Assembly: GCA_964642855.1 (NCBI GenBank)
Contig: CAZXSK010000114.1
Location: 1-6,107, forward strand
Reading direction: 5' to 3'
Length of the DNA stretch: 6,107 bases
From: CAZXSK01 sp964642855
Lineage (GTDB): Bacteria > Planctomycetota > Phycisphaerae > SM23-33
In this document: piece by piece, positions 1 through 5,794 of the stretch
How the letters are laid out: every line of letters starts with the position of its first letter
Numbering within the stretch: position 1 is the first letter of the stretch
The notes under the pieces: model-generated
The model's input: only the letters and a program-made list of their open reading frames with translations
Told to the model about the DNA's origin: nothing
Database searches by the model: none
Made by a program: the position numbers and the translations under genes

Positions 1-1374
1 CACCGCAAGAGCGACATCAACAACAACGCCGCGATCATCGGCCTGGGCGATCTGGGAACGAGCTTCGTGGCGGGCATCGCCATCTTCGCCACGCTTGGGG
101 CGATGAGCGTGGCGACCAGGGTCGCCGTGCCCGACGTCATCGGAGAGGGCACCGTCGGCATGGCGTTCATGGCGTTTCCCTACGCCCTGGCGCAGCTGCC
201 CTACTCAGCATGGTTCGCGCTGGTGTTCTTCTTCGCCCTGATGACACTCGGGATCGACTCGGCCTTTTCCATCACCGAAAGCGTCCTGGCGAGCATCGTC
301 GACAAAACCGGCTGGAACCGGACCTCGGTACTCTGGGCGCTGACGTTCGTGGGCCTTTCAGCCGGCCTGGTCTATACCTCCCGCGGCGGGCTGGTCTGGC
401 TGGAGGAAATCGACGGATTCGTCAACGGCCCCTGGGGCATCGCCCTGCTGGGCATGGTCGAGTGCGTGGTCCTCGGGTGGATGTTCCGGATCAAACGCCT
501 GCGAGACCACGCCAACGAACGCAGCGACTGGAAGCTGGGCGCGTGGTGGGACTGGAACCTCCGCCTGCTGGTGCCTGTCGTACTCTCGGCCCTGTTCGTC
601 TGGAGCCTGTACGACACCATCACCGATTACGACGGCTACCTCTTCGATACGGGCGGCTCGGCGAAGTGGCCTACCATCATCGGCCTGGTCCTGGCCGGCC
701 TGGCGCCGATCCTGGCGGTCGTGCTGAGCGTCGCGCGGTTCAGGCCTCGGGAGGAGACGGCCAAGGCCCCGCTGTTCGATGCCCGAAGCGACCACGAAAC
801 CGACACGCCCAAGACCCGCCTGGCGATGGGCGCTTCCCTGCTGGCCCTGCTGATGGTCGTCTTCCTGGGGGTCCTCACCGTCGCGACCCGACTCGAGCAT
901 AACCAGCTCGTCCACGGCCTGCTGGACCCCATCGAAAAGCCCACGGATCTCCAGAAGGAGGCAGCCTGGGACCAGGCCTCCCGAAGCGGTCTGGCGTGGG
1001 ATGTTCCGACAGCCATGGCGGTGTTGCTGTTCGCCGGGGCCGGGGCTTTGGGGCTTCTGGGAATCATCGCCGGCATCCAGAGCACCGTGTCCGCCGATGC
1101 CAAGGGCAGGAAACCTCACTGGTCGGGGCAGTTCTCCGGTGCCCTGGGGACTCTTTCCCTGGGCGGTACCGGCGGGCTGTTGCTGGCGTTCCTGGTCATG
1201 CTCGGCGCGGTTGTGCAGAAAAAGCCCGCCCACAGCGACGAGCTCAGCGTGTGGGCGTACATCATCATGGCGGTCATGCTTGGGATTCTGGTGGCGGGAA
1301 TCGGCTGGTGTTTCTACCGTGCCATGTCCGCGGCCCGGTCCGAAACCGAAGAGGAGCAGACCGCAGAGCTCTGA
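1..1374 (+). CDS. Sodium:neurotransmitter symporter (NSS/SNF family) transporter, 3' part, with extra C-terminal membrane domain
   Basis: Inner-membrane Na+-coupled transporter of the LeuT fold; such proteins import amino acids or related amines, but the substrate cannot be told here. The reading frame is open from base 1, so the GTG at 67 is internal and the N-terminal half (helices 1-6) lies outside the window. The visible 457 residues begin just before helix 7. The helix 7 stretch (partial residues 17-33, GDLGTSFVAG type), the loop with GTVGMAF and the helix 8 signature LGIDSAF (83-89) match the family. Helices 9-12 follow to about residue 247. In helix 8, L83, D86 and S87 align with the Na2-site residues of eukaryotic transporters, and S21 aligns with the chloride-site serine; D17 replaces the usual Asn. 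After the normal family end, four more hydrophobic segments appear (about 274-295, 336-357, 383-404, 418-440), then an acidic tail. It ends facing smpB, 59 bp away. Confidence 0.93.
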   Translation, partial: HRKSDINNNAAIIGLGDLGTSFVAGIAIFATLGAMSVATRVAVPDVIGEGTVGMAFMAFPYALAQLPYSAWFALVFFFALMTLGIDSAFSITESVLASIVDKTGWNRTSVLWALTFVGLSAGLVYTSRGGLVWLEEIDGFVNGPWGIALLGMVECVVLGWMFRIKRLRDHANERSDWKLGAWWDWNLRLLVPVVLSALFVWSLYDTITDYDGYLFDTGGSAKWPTIIGLVLAGLAPILAVVLSVARFRPREETAKAPLFDARSDHETDTPKTRLAMGASLLALLMVVFLGVLTVATRLEHNQLVHGLLDPIEKPTDLQKEAAWDQASRSGLAWDVPTAMAVLLFAGAGALGLLGIIAGIQSTVSADAKGRKPHWSGQFSGALGTLSLGGTGGLLLAFLVMLGAVVQKKPAHSDELSVWAYIIMAVMLGILVAGIGWCFYRAMSAARSETEEEQTAEL

Positions 1375-1433
1375 GGCTGATCGCGACAACAGCCAGCCGT
1401 CCACGGAGAACAGCGTCGCTGGCGCGGGTGGGT

Positions 1434-1916
1434 TCAGCGCCTGCGAAGTGCGCGCTCGATGTCTCGCTTCTGGTCGCGTTCCTTGATTGCCCGGCGCTTG
1501 TCGTAGCTGCGCTTACCCTCCGCCACGCCGATCGTGCACTTCGCCCAGCCGTTCTTGAAGTAGACCGCCAGGGGCACGAGCGTCTTGCCCTTCTGCCGGA
1601 CGTGCGATTCGAGCTGCTGGATCTGTCGCCGCTTGGCAAGCAGTTTGCGGTCTCGGGTGGGGTCGGGGCTCATGGCCTCGGCGGCATGGGAATACGGCGA
1701 GATCGTCGCACCCACCAGCCACAACTCGCCTCTCTTGAGCCTCACGTAGGCTTCGTCGATCTTCGCAGACCCCTCCCGCAGCGACTTGACCTCCGTCCCG
1801 GCCAGCGCGATTCCACACTCGAGCTTCTCGAGGATGTTGTACTCGTGGCGGGCCTTGCGGTTACGAATCCGCGGCCCCTCATGCGGCTGGTTGTCCTTCT
1901 TGCCCTTCTTGGCCAT
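1434..1916 (-). CDS. smpB: SsrA-binding protein SmpB
   Basis: Binds tmRNA (SsrA) and delivers it to stalled ribosomes for trans-translation, which tags the unfinished protein and recycles the ribosome; cytoplasmic. The 160-residue product is full length for the family. The N-terminal part has the conserved NRKARHEYNI stretch (residues 19-28) followed by GTEVKSLREG (40-49), the oligonucleotide-binding barrel that contacts tmRNA. The C-terminal tail contains GVAEGKRSYDKR (130-141) and a highly basic KERDQKR segment ending in three arginines. This is the tail that forms a helix in the empty mRNA channel. Tyr138 stands where E. coli has His136. The ATG is preceded by a purine-rich GGGAGAGAG (1925-1933), a modest ribosome-binding site. 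No tmRNA gene is visible in the window. The gene is transcribed away from the lipoprotein and converges on the transporter. Confidence 0.97.
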   Translation of the reverse strand: MAKKGKKDNQPHEGPRIRNRKARHEYNILEKLECGIALAGTEVKSLREGSAKIDEAYVRLKRGELWLVGATISPYSHAAEAMSPDPTRDRKLLAKRRQIQQLESHVRQKGKTLVPLAVYFKNGWAKCTIGVAEGKRSYDKRRAIKERDQKRDIERALRRR

Positions 1917-1963
1917 GCGTCGATCTCTCTCCCGTCGCGCCGGGCGGCCGCCCGACTTCTATG

Positions 1964-1992
1964 ATGCTATCGGCCGCAAGCACGGCACGCAA
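1964..1992 (-). promoter_or_regulatory. Candidate smpB promoter (weak)
   Basis: On the minus strand TTGCGT (1987-1992) is followed after exactly 17 bases by TAGCAT (1964-1969). This would start transcription about 50 bases before the smpB ATG. The match to the sigma70 consensus is only partial (3 of 6 and 4 of 6), so the support comes mainly from ideal spacing and position. The -35 element lies almost back to back with that of the divergent lipoprotein promoter. Confidence 0.3.
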
Positions 1993-1997
1993 CAGAC

Positions 1998-2027
1998 TTG
2001 CACGCCACCTGCAGGTCACTCTATACT
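1998..2027 (+). promoter_or_regulatory. Sigma70-type promoter for the lipoprotein gene
   Basis: TTGCAC (1998-2003) and TATACT (2022-2027) are separated by 18 bases, close to the TTGACA-17-TATAAT consensus and conspicuous as an A/T-rich island in GC-rich DNA. Transcription would begin near 2034, leaving a leader of about 100 bases before the ATG at 2137. I saw no recognisable riboswitch or strong hairpin in that leader. Confidence 0.6.
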
Positions 2028-2136
2028 CAAATCTGTATCGAACAATGGCTTGCGCCCCTCTGTGACCCACGATCGCGCAGCCAGGAGGTCGGCTCCGACC
2101 CAGCCGGCCGACCGAAAGCCGCAAGGAGTCGTCCCC

Positions 2137-3186
2137 ATGAGCACCGTCGAGCGTTTCCGCCCTGTTGTCTGCAGCCTTGCCCTCGCAGCCCTGCTGGTCG
2201 CCTCGTTGCTGGGCTGCACGCCTTCCTCGAACGCTGCCGCAGCGGCAGATGCCAACGCAGATGTCACCTCCGACACTGGCGATACGCCCGCCGACGCCGA
2301 CGCCAACCAACCCGCCGACACCAACAACACCGAAACCGCCGCCCACGACCAGACCGCCGACGCAAACGAGCCGGCGGGCTTCCGCGAGATGGACCCCAAC
2401 GAGCTCAAGGAACACGCCACGAAGCTTGCCCACCAGATGGACACGGGCAACCTCAAGGAGGTCATGTCCGCCTTCAACGAGCTCATGGAGATCGGCGTCC
2501 CGGCCGTCCGACCGATCGTGAAGATGGCCAATCAGAGCCGCTCGCGCACCACGCGCGTCCGCTCCCGCTGCATGATCCACGAGATCATCAAGCGGGCGAA
2601 GGAAGACCCGCTTCCCGAGACGGTCGACAGCAACGAGTTCCCGTGGACCGACCCCGTCGCGGGAATCGCCATGCGCCTCTCGGTCGATCGCGACGTCTAC
2701 GAGCCCAAACAGCCCGTCCGAATGCGGATCGACTTCCGCAACACCACCGACAAGCCCGTGAAGTTCGCACCGCTGGCGCTGATCAACCTGCCCCGCGGGG
2801 GGGGTGGCGGACGTGTGCAGGGCAAGCTGAGTTTCGCCAGCCGCAAGCGCTACCCGACCAAGCCCCGCGAATACGAACCCACCCCGCTGGAGCGAACGCT
2901 CAAGCCCGGCGAAACGACGACCTGGTGGTTCCGCCTCAACGAGGATCTCGGCGGCCAGTACAAGGTCATGCTCATGCACGACCGCCTGAACAACTTCCGC
3001 GCCGGCCTGCCCCTGCCCAGACAGCTCAACATCGACATGCCACTCACCGTGGGCACCACCGGGATCAGGTTCACCTACTACGCCGCCTCCCGAGGCCTGC
3101 TCAAGGGCGCCAAGGAAGACCTCTCCGCCACCGTCCAGATCAAGGTGACCAAGAAGCACCAGGACAAGGACGACGGTGACGAGTGA
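2137..3186 (+). CDS. Predicted lipoprotein with HEAT-like segment and beta-sandwich-like C-terminal domain
   Basis: Function unknown. The ATG at 2137 is chosen because AAGGAG (2123-2128) sits 8 bases upstream and a signal peptide follows at once; the open frame extends further upstream but gives no sensible N-terminus. The product is 349 residues. Residues 1-26 form a type II signal peptide with R6/R8 and a hydrophobic core, ending in the lipobox LLGC with Cys27 as the lipidated residue. Residues 28-80 are a low-complexity linker of Ala, Asp, Asn, Thr and Pro. Residues 86-156 look helical, and LMEIGVPAVRPIVKMA (116-131) resembles a HEAT-type repeat. Residues 175-340 are beta-rich: a segment on the pattern D-x-Y-x-P (184-190), then RIDFRNTTDKPV (197-208) and LKPGETTTWWF (255-265). 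These resemble Ig-like or BsuPI-type beta-sandwich domains. The C-terminus is charged (KKHQDKDDGDE). Likely anchored in a membrane facing the periplasm. It appears monocistronic, with its own promoter. Confidence 0.85.
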   Translation: MSTVERFRPVVCSLALAALLVASLLGCTPSSNAAAAADANADVTSDTGDTPADADANQPADTNNTETAAHDQTADANEPAGFREMDPNELKEHATKLAHQMDTGNLKEVMSAFNELMEIGVPAVRPIVKMANQSRSRTTRVRSRCMIHEIIKRAKEDPLPETVDSNEFPWTDPVAGIAMRLSVDRDVYEPKQPVRMRIDFRNTTDKPVKFAPLALINLPRGGGGGRVQGKLSFASRKRYPTKPREYEPTPLERTLKPGETTTWWFRLNEDLGGQYKVMLMHDRLNNFRAGLPLPRQLNIDMPLTVGTTGIRFTYYAASRGLLKGAKEDLSATVQIKVTKKHQDKDDGDE

Positions 3187-3300
3187 CCGCGCGCAGAGGC
3201 CGCCGGCTTGCGATACTCACACTTCGATGGTCTCGCATGCGCAGCGGCTGCAACGTCGGCGAATCGCACCCGGCGAACCTTCCCAGCCATTGCGACCCGG

Positions 3301-3329
3301 TGGAGATCGACCGGCCCGGTGACTACCAT
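3301..3329 (+). promoter_or_regulatory. Candidate promoter for the aldo/keto reductase gene
   Basis: TGGAGA (3301-3306) and TACCAT (3324-3329) are separated by 17 bases, and each matches the sigma70 consensus at 4 of 6 positions. It is the best pair I found in the 219 bp before the reductase start and would give a leader of about 70 bases. The -10 element falls in the loop of the inverted repeat at 3316-3337. Weak evidence; readthrough from the lipoprotein promoter is also possible. Confidence 0.3.
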
Positions 3330-3337
3330 TTCACCGG
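3316..3337. repeat. Inverted repeat, 7-bp arms, upstream of the reductase gene
   Basis: CCGGTGA (3316-3322) and TCACCGG (3331-3337) are perfect reverse complements around an 8-base centre. The site could be a repressor operator, since it brackets a candidate -10 element, or an RNA hairpin. No run of T follows and it lies about 130 bases past the lipoprotein stop, so a terminator is unlikely. The repeat itself is certain; its role is inferred. Confidence 0.5.
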
Positions 3338-3405
3338 ACGCGCCGCCAACCCCGGCGACGACGTAGATGCAGACGTGGACGCAAACGATATCCAGAGGAG
3401 CCCCT

Positions 3406-4260
3406 ATGACTTCCGAATCGAATGTCTCGACCGACCAGCCGATGATATCTCTTCGAGGCGGCTACCAGATGCCCGCGTTGGGGTTCGGCACGTTCCAACT
3501 GGAGCCCGACGAGGCGCACGAGTCGGTCCTTCACGCGCTGGAGATCGGATACCGGCACGTCGACACAGCCGACATGTACGGCAACCACGAGGGCGTCGCA
3601 AAGGCTCTGGCTGAATCCAACGTTCGCCGCCAGGACATCTTCCTGGTCACGAAGATCTGGCGCGATCGCCTTCGACGCGACGACCTCCTCGCTGACGCCG
3701 AGCGCTCGCTGAAGGAACTCGGCACCGACTACGTCGATCAACTGCTGATCCACTGGCCCAACAGCGATATCCCGATGGACGAGACCTTCGACGCCATGGA
3801 CCGCCTCGTCCGCGATGGCAAGGTGCGGACCGTGGGCGTGAGCAACTTCACGATCGGCCATCTCGAAAAGGCAATCGAAGCCTCGCCCCAGCCGATCGTC
3901 GCAAACCAGGTGGAACTGCACCCCTACCTCTCCCAGCCGGATCTCCGCAGTTTCTGCAACTCCCGCGACATCGCCGTGGTGGCCTATCGGCCGATTCTCA
4001 AGGGCGAAGTCAACGACGATGATACCCTCGCCGCGATCGCCGACAAACACGGACGCACCGCGGTGCAGGTTACGCTGCGATGGATGCTCCAACTCGGGCT
4101 GGTGACGATTCCGCGAAGCAGCTCAGCCGATCATATCGAGCAGAACTTCCAGGCGTTGGATTTCGAGCTCGACGACGAAGACATGCAGAAGATCGACGGG
4201 CTCAACCGCAATGACCGGCGGATCGTCCCGGACTTCGCAGAGTTCGACGGCCCGCAGTAG
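3406..4260 (+). CDS. Aldo/keto reductase, DkgB (2,5-diketogluconate reductase)-like
   Basis: Cytoplasmic NAD(P)H-dependent reductase of small carbonyl compounds to alcohols. The ATG at 3406 is preferred over an in-frame ATG at 3367 because AGAGGAG (3394-3400) lies 5 bases before it, and the family fold begins shortly after. The 284-residue product is normal for the family. The complete catalytic tetrad is visible: Asp53 and Tyr58 in DTADMYGN, Lys83 in LVTKIW, His116 in LIHWP. Cofactor-site motifs are VSNF (145-148), ANQVELHPY (166-174), Tyr194 in VAYRP and IPRSS (235-239) followed by the helix HIEQNF. The pattern of short loops, SNFTIGHLEKAI and the end motif NRNDRR(I/V) resemble E. coli DkgB (YafB) as I recall it. 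The natural substrate cannot be read from sequence; methylglyoxal or other aldehydes are as likely as diketogluconate. It converges on the glycosyltransferase gene 43 bp away and has no operon partner. Confidence 0.93.
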   Translation: MTSESNVSTDQPMISLRGGYQMPALGFGTFQLEPDEAHESVLHALEIGYRHVDTADMYGNHEGVAKALAESNVRRQDIFLVTKIWRDRLRRDDLLADAERSLKELGTDYVDQLLIHWPNSDIPMDETFDAMDRLVRDGKVRTVGVSNFTIGHLEKAIEASPQPIVANQVELHPYLSQPDLRSFCNSRDIAVVAYRPILKGEVNDDDTLAAIADKHGRTAVQVTLRWMLQLGLVTIPRSSSADHIEQNFQALDFELDDEDMQKIDGLNRNDRRIVPDFAEFDGPQ

Positions 4261-4276
4261 CAGCAGCGGCTGCTTT
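4259..4276 (+). terminator. Weak candidate terminator hairpin after the reductase gene
   Basis: AGCAGC (4259-4264) can pair with GCTGCT (4269-4274) around a 4-base loop, followed by a short T-rich stretch (TTCT). The stem overlaps the reductase stop codon and lies in the 43-bp gap between convergent genes, where a terminator is expected. The stem is short and the T tract poor, so this is tentative. Confidence 0.3.
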
Positions 4277-4303
4277 CTGCAAACCGCGCCGACGCCCCGG
4301 GAG

Positions 4304-5794
4304 TTACCCCCGCCCGTCCCCCTCGTCAGGGGACTTGCGGCCTATGGCGACCAGGCTGATGCCCGGAAGAGGCATGTGCCCCTCGAGGAGGCGCATAAGC
4401 GGAACCATCATGTCGAACAGCTTCATCTGCATCCGCCCCATGGAATGCCTTCGGAGCAGCACGCTGTTGAGCCACCAGGCCGGTATCGCCAGCATGTTGA
4501 AACTCTGGACATGCAGGATCTCGAAACCCGCCTCGGACATGATGCGCTTCAGCCCGCTCTTGCTGTATCGCCGCTTGTGCTCGACGTCCTCGTCGTAGCT
4601 GCCGAACAGCCACGGATACTGCGGAACCAGCAGCGCGAGGGTTCCGCCCGGTGAGAGCACCGAGTGGATCCGCCGAAGGGCTGACGTATCATCGTCGATG
4701 TGCTCGAGGACATTGAGACACACCACGCTGTCGTAATTGCCGTCAGGAAGTGCCTGGAAGTCCTCGTCGGAGTTCAGGTCAAGCCTGGCGATCCGCACGT
4801 GCGGGTCGTCATGGAACGAGCTATTCAGAATCCGCATCGACACCGGATCGATGTCGGTGAGCGTGAGGGTCTCCCGCCGCGGCAGGAACCTGCTGATGTT
4901 CCCGATGCCGCTGCCGATCTCCAAAATGTTCCGGCCCAGCCAGGGCTCGATTACCCGGACCATCCACCGCGTAAAGCGCCGGGCCGACGAGATGCTCTGC
5001 AGAATACTGTGGCCGTAGCGCTGCTCGTAGCAGTCATCGATGATCCAATACTTCAGGATGGTTCCCAAGGCCGAGAACCCGTCCAGCCATCCGGTCTTCT
5101 TCCCTTGTGAGTTCCTTCCGCCGCGGTAGCTGATGGGTACCTCGTAGACGCGGCAGCCCCGTTTGCTGATCTTGGCGGTCAGCTCGGGTTCGAGGCTGAA
5201 CCGGTTGGAGCGAATCGGGATCGTCTTGAGGATCTCGGTGCGGAACGCCTTGTAGCACGTCTCCATGTCCGTGAGGTACAGCCCGGTGGTGAAGTTCGAG
5301 ATGTGCGTCAGCAGGATGTTCCCCAGCGCATGATGGTAGTTCAGAACCGAGCGCATGCGTCGCGGGACAAACCTCGAGCCGTACACAACGTCCGCCTCGC
5401 CCATGAGAATCGGGTCCAGAAGCTGACCGTACTCCTGCGGATCGTACTCCAGATCGGCGTCCTGGATGATCGTGTAGCAGCCCCGGGCGTGCTCGACGGC
5501 CGTGCGAACCGCAGCCCCCTTTCCGCAGTTCTTCTCGTGACGGAACACGCGGATCACCTCCGGATGCTCCTGTTCCAACCGGAGAACGGCCTCGTCCGTT
5601 CCGTCGGTCGAGCCGTCATCCACCAGCAGGATCTCCAGCCCCAGATCATCGGGCAGCGAGGTGTCCAGAATCCGCTCGACGCAGTGACGCAGCAGGTACT
5701 TCTCGTTGTATACCGGCACGATCACCGACAGCAGCCCGAACTCCAGGCCCAGGCTGTCGTAGTTCGCCTGCGTGATCTCGTCAGAGAGGGTCAC
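4304..5794 (-). CDS. Fused glycosyltransferase family 2 / class I SAM-dependent methyltransferase
   Basis: Two enzymes in one 496-residue chain. Residues 20-250 are a GT-A fold family 2 glycosyltransferase of the polyprenol-phosphate sugar transferase (DPM1-like) type. It has SVIVPVYNE (23-31), the nucleotide-binding DDGSTDGT (59-66), GKGAAVRTA (91-99), the metal-binding QDADLEYDP with D112/D114, GSRF (139-142), TDMETCYKAFR (175-185) and EPELTAKISKRG (202-213). No C-terminal membrane helices typical of some relatives follow. Residues about 260-490 are a Rossmann methyltransferase: motif I LEIGSGIGN (291-299), acidic DID (314-316), LDLNSD (338-343), NVLEHIDDD (361-369) and LSPGGTLALLVP. It probably transfers a sugar to a lipid carrier or glycan and methylates a sugar or lipid group; acceptors are unknown. 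Two GTG codons in tandem (5797 and 5794) could start it; 5794 gives the better spacing from the ribosome-binding site. It overlaps the upstream gene by 14 bp, implying translational coupling. Confidence 0.92.
   Translation of the reverse strand: MTLSDEITQANYDSLGLEFGLLSVIVPVYNEKYLLRHCVERILDTSLPDDLGLEILLVDDGSTDGTDEAVLRLEQEHPEVIRVFRHEKNCGKGAAVRTAVEHARGCYTIIQDADLEYDPQEYGQLLDPILMGEADVVYGSRFVPRRMRSVLNYHHALGNILLTHISNFTTGLYLTDMETCYKAFRTEILKTIPIRSNRFSLEPELTAKISKRGCRVYEVPISYRGGRNSQGKKTGWLDGFSALGTILKYWIIDDCYEQRYGHSILQSISSARRFTRWMVRVIEPWLGRNILEIGSGIGNISRFLPRRETLTLTDIDPVSMRILNSSFHDDPHVRIARLDLNSDEDFQALPDGNYDSVVCLNVLEHIDDDTSALRRIHSVLSPGGTLALLVPQYPWLFGSYDEDVEHKRRYSKSGLKRIMSEAGFEILHVQSFNMLAIPAWWLNSVLLRRHSMGRMQMKLFDMMVPLMRLLEGHMPLPGISLVAIGRKSPDEGDGRG

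Noticed and set aside
358..1404. Long minus-strand frame across the transporter
   Set aside because: The composition (Gly, Gln, Asp, His, Arg) is typical of antisense frames in GC-rich genes, and the plus strand encodes a clear transporter.
1375..1433. Possible bidirectional terminator between the convergent transporter and smpB genes (GCCAGC 1392-1397 / GCTGGC 1418-1423)
   Set aside because: The stem is 6 bp with a 20-base loop and no T tract on either strand; not distinguishable from chance in GC-rich sequence.
1917..2136. tmRNA (ssrA) gene near smpB
   Set aside because: No tRNA-like acceptor end, CCA end or tag-peptide frame is visible in this gap; it contains only promoter-like elements and a ribosome-binding site.
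2260..2380. Short tandem repeat in the Ala/Asp/Asn/Thr-coding linker
   Set aside because: The similarity comes from biased amino acid composition (GCC/GAC/AAC/ACC codons); no unit repeats exactly enough to call a repeat array.
1879..3159. Long antisense frame opposite the lipoprotein gene
   Set aside because: It is a high-GC shadow of the lipoprotein, overlaps the smpB start, and shows repetitive Gly/Val composition without domains.
3183..3614. Plus-strand open frame starting GTG and overlapping the lipoprotein stop (GTGA)
   Set aside because: Its product is Arg-rich with no recognisable motif, has no good ribosome-binding site, and runs over 200 bases into the well-supported reductase in another frame.
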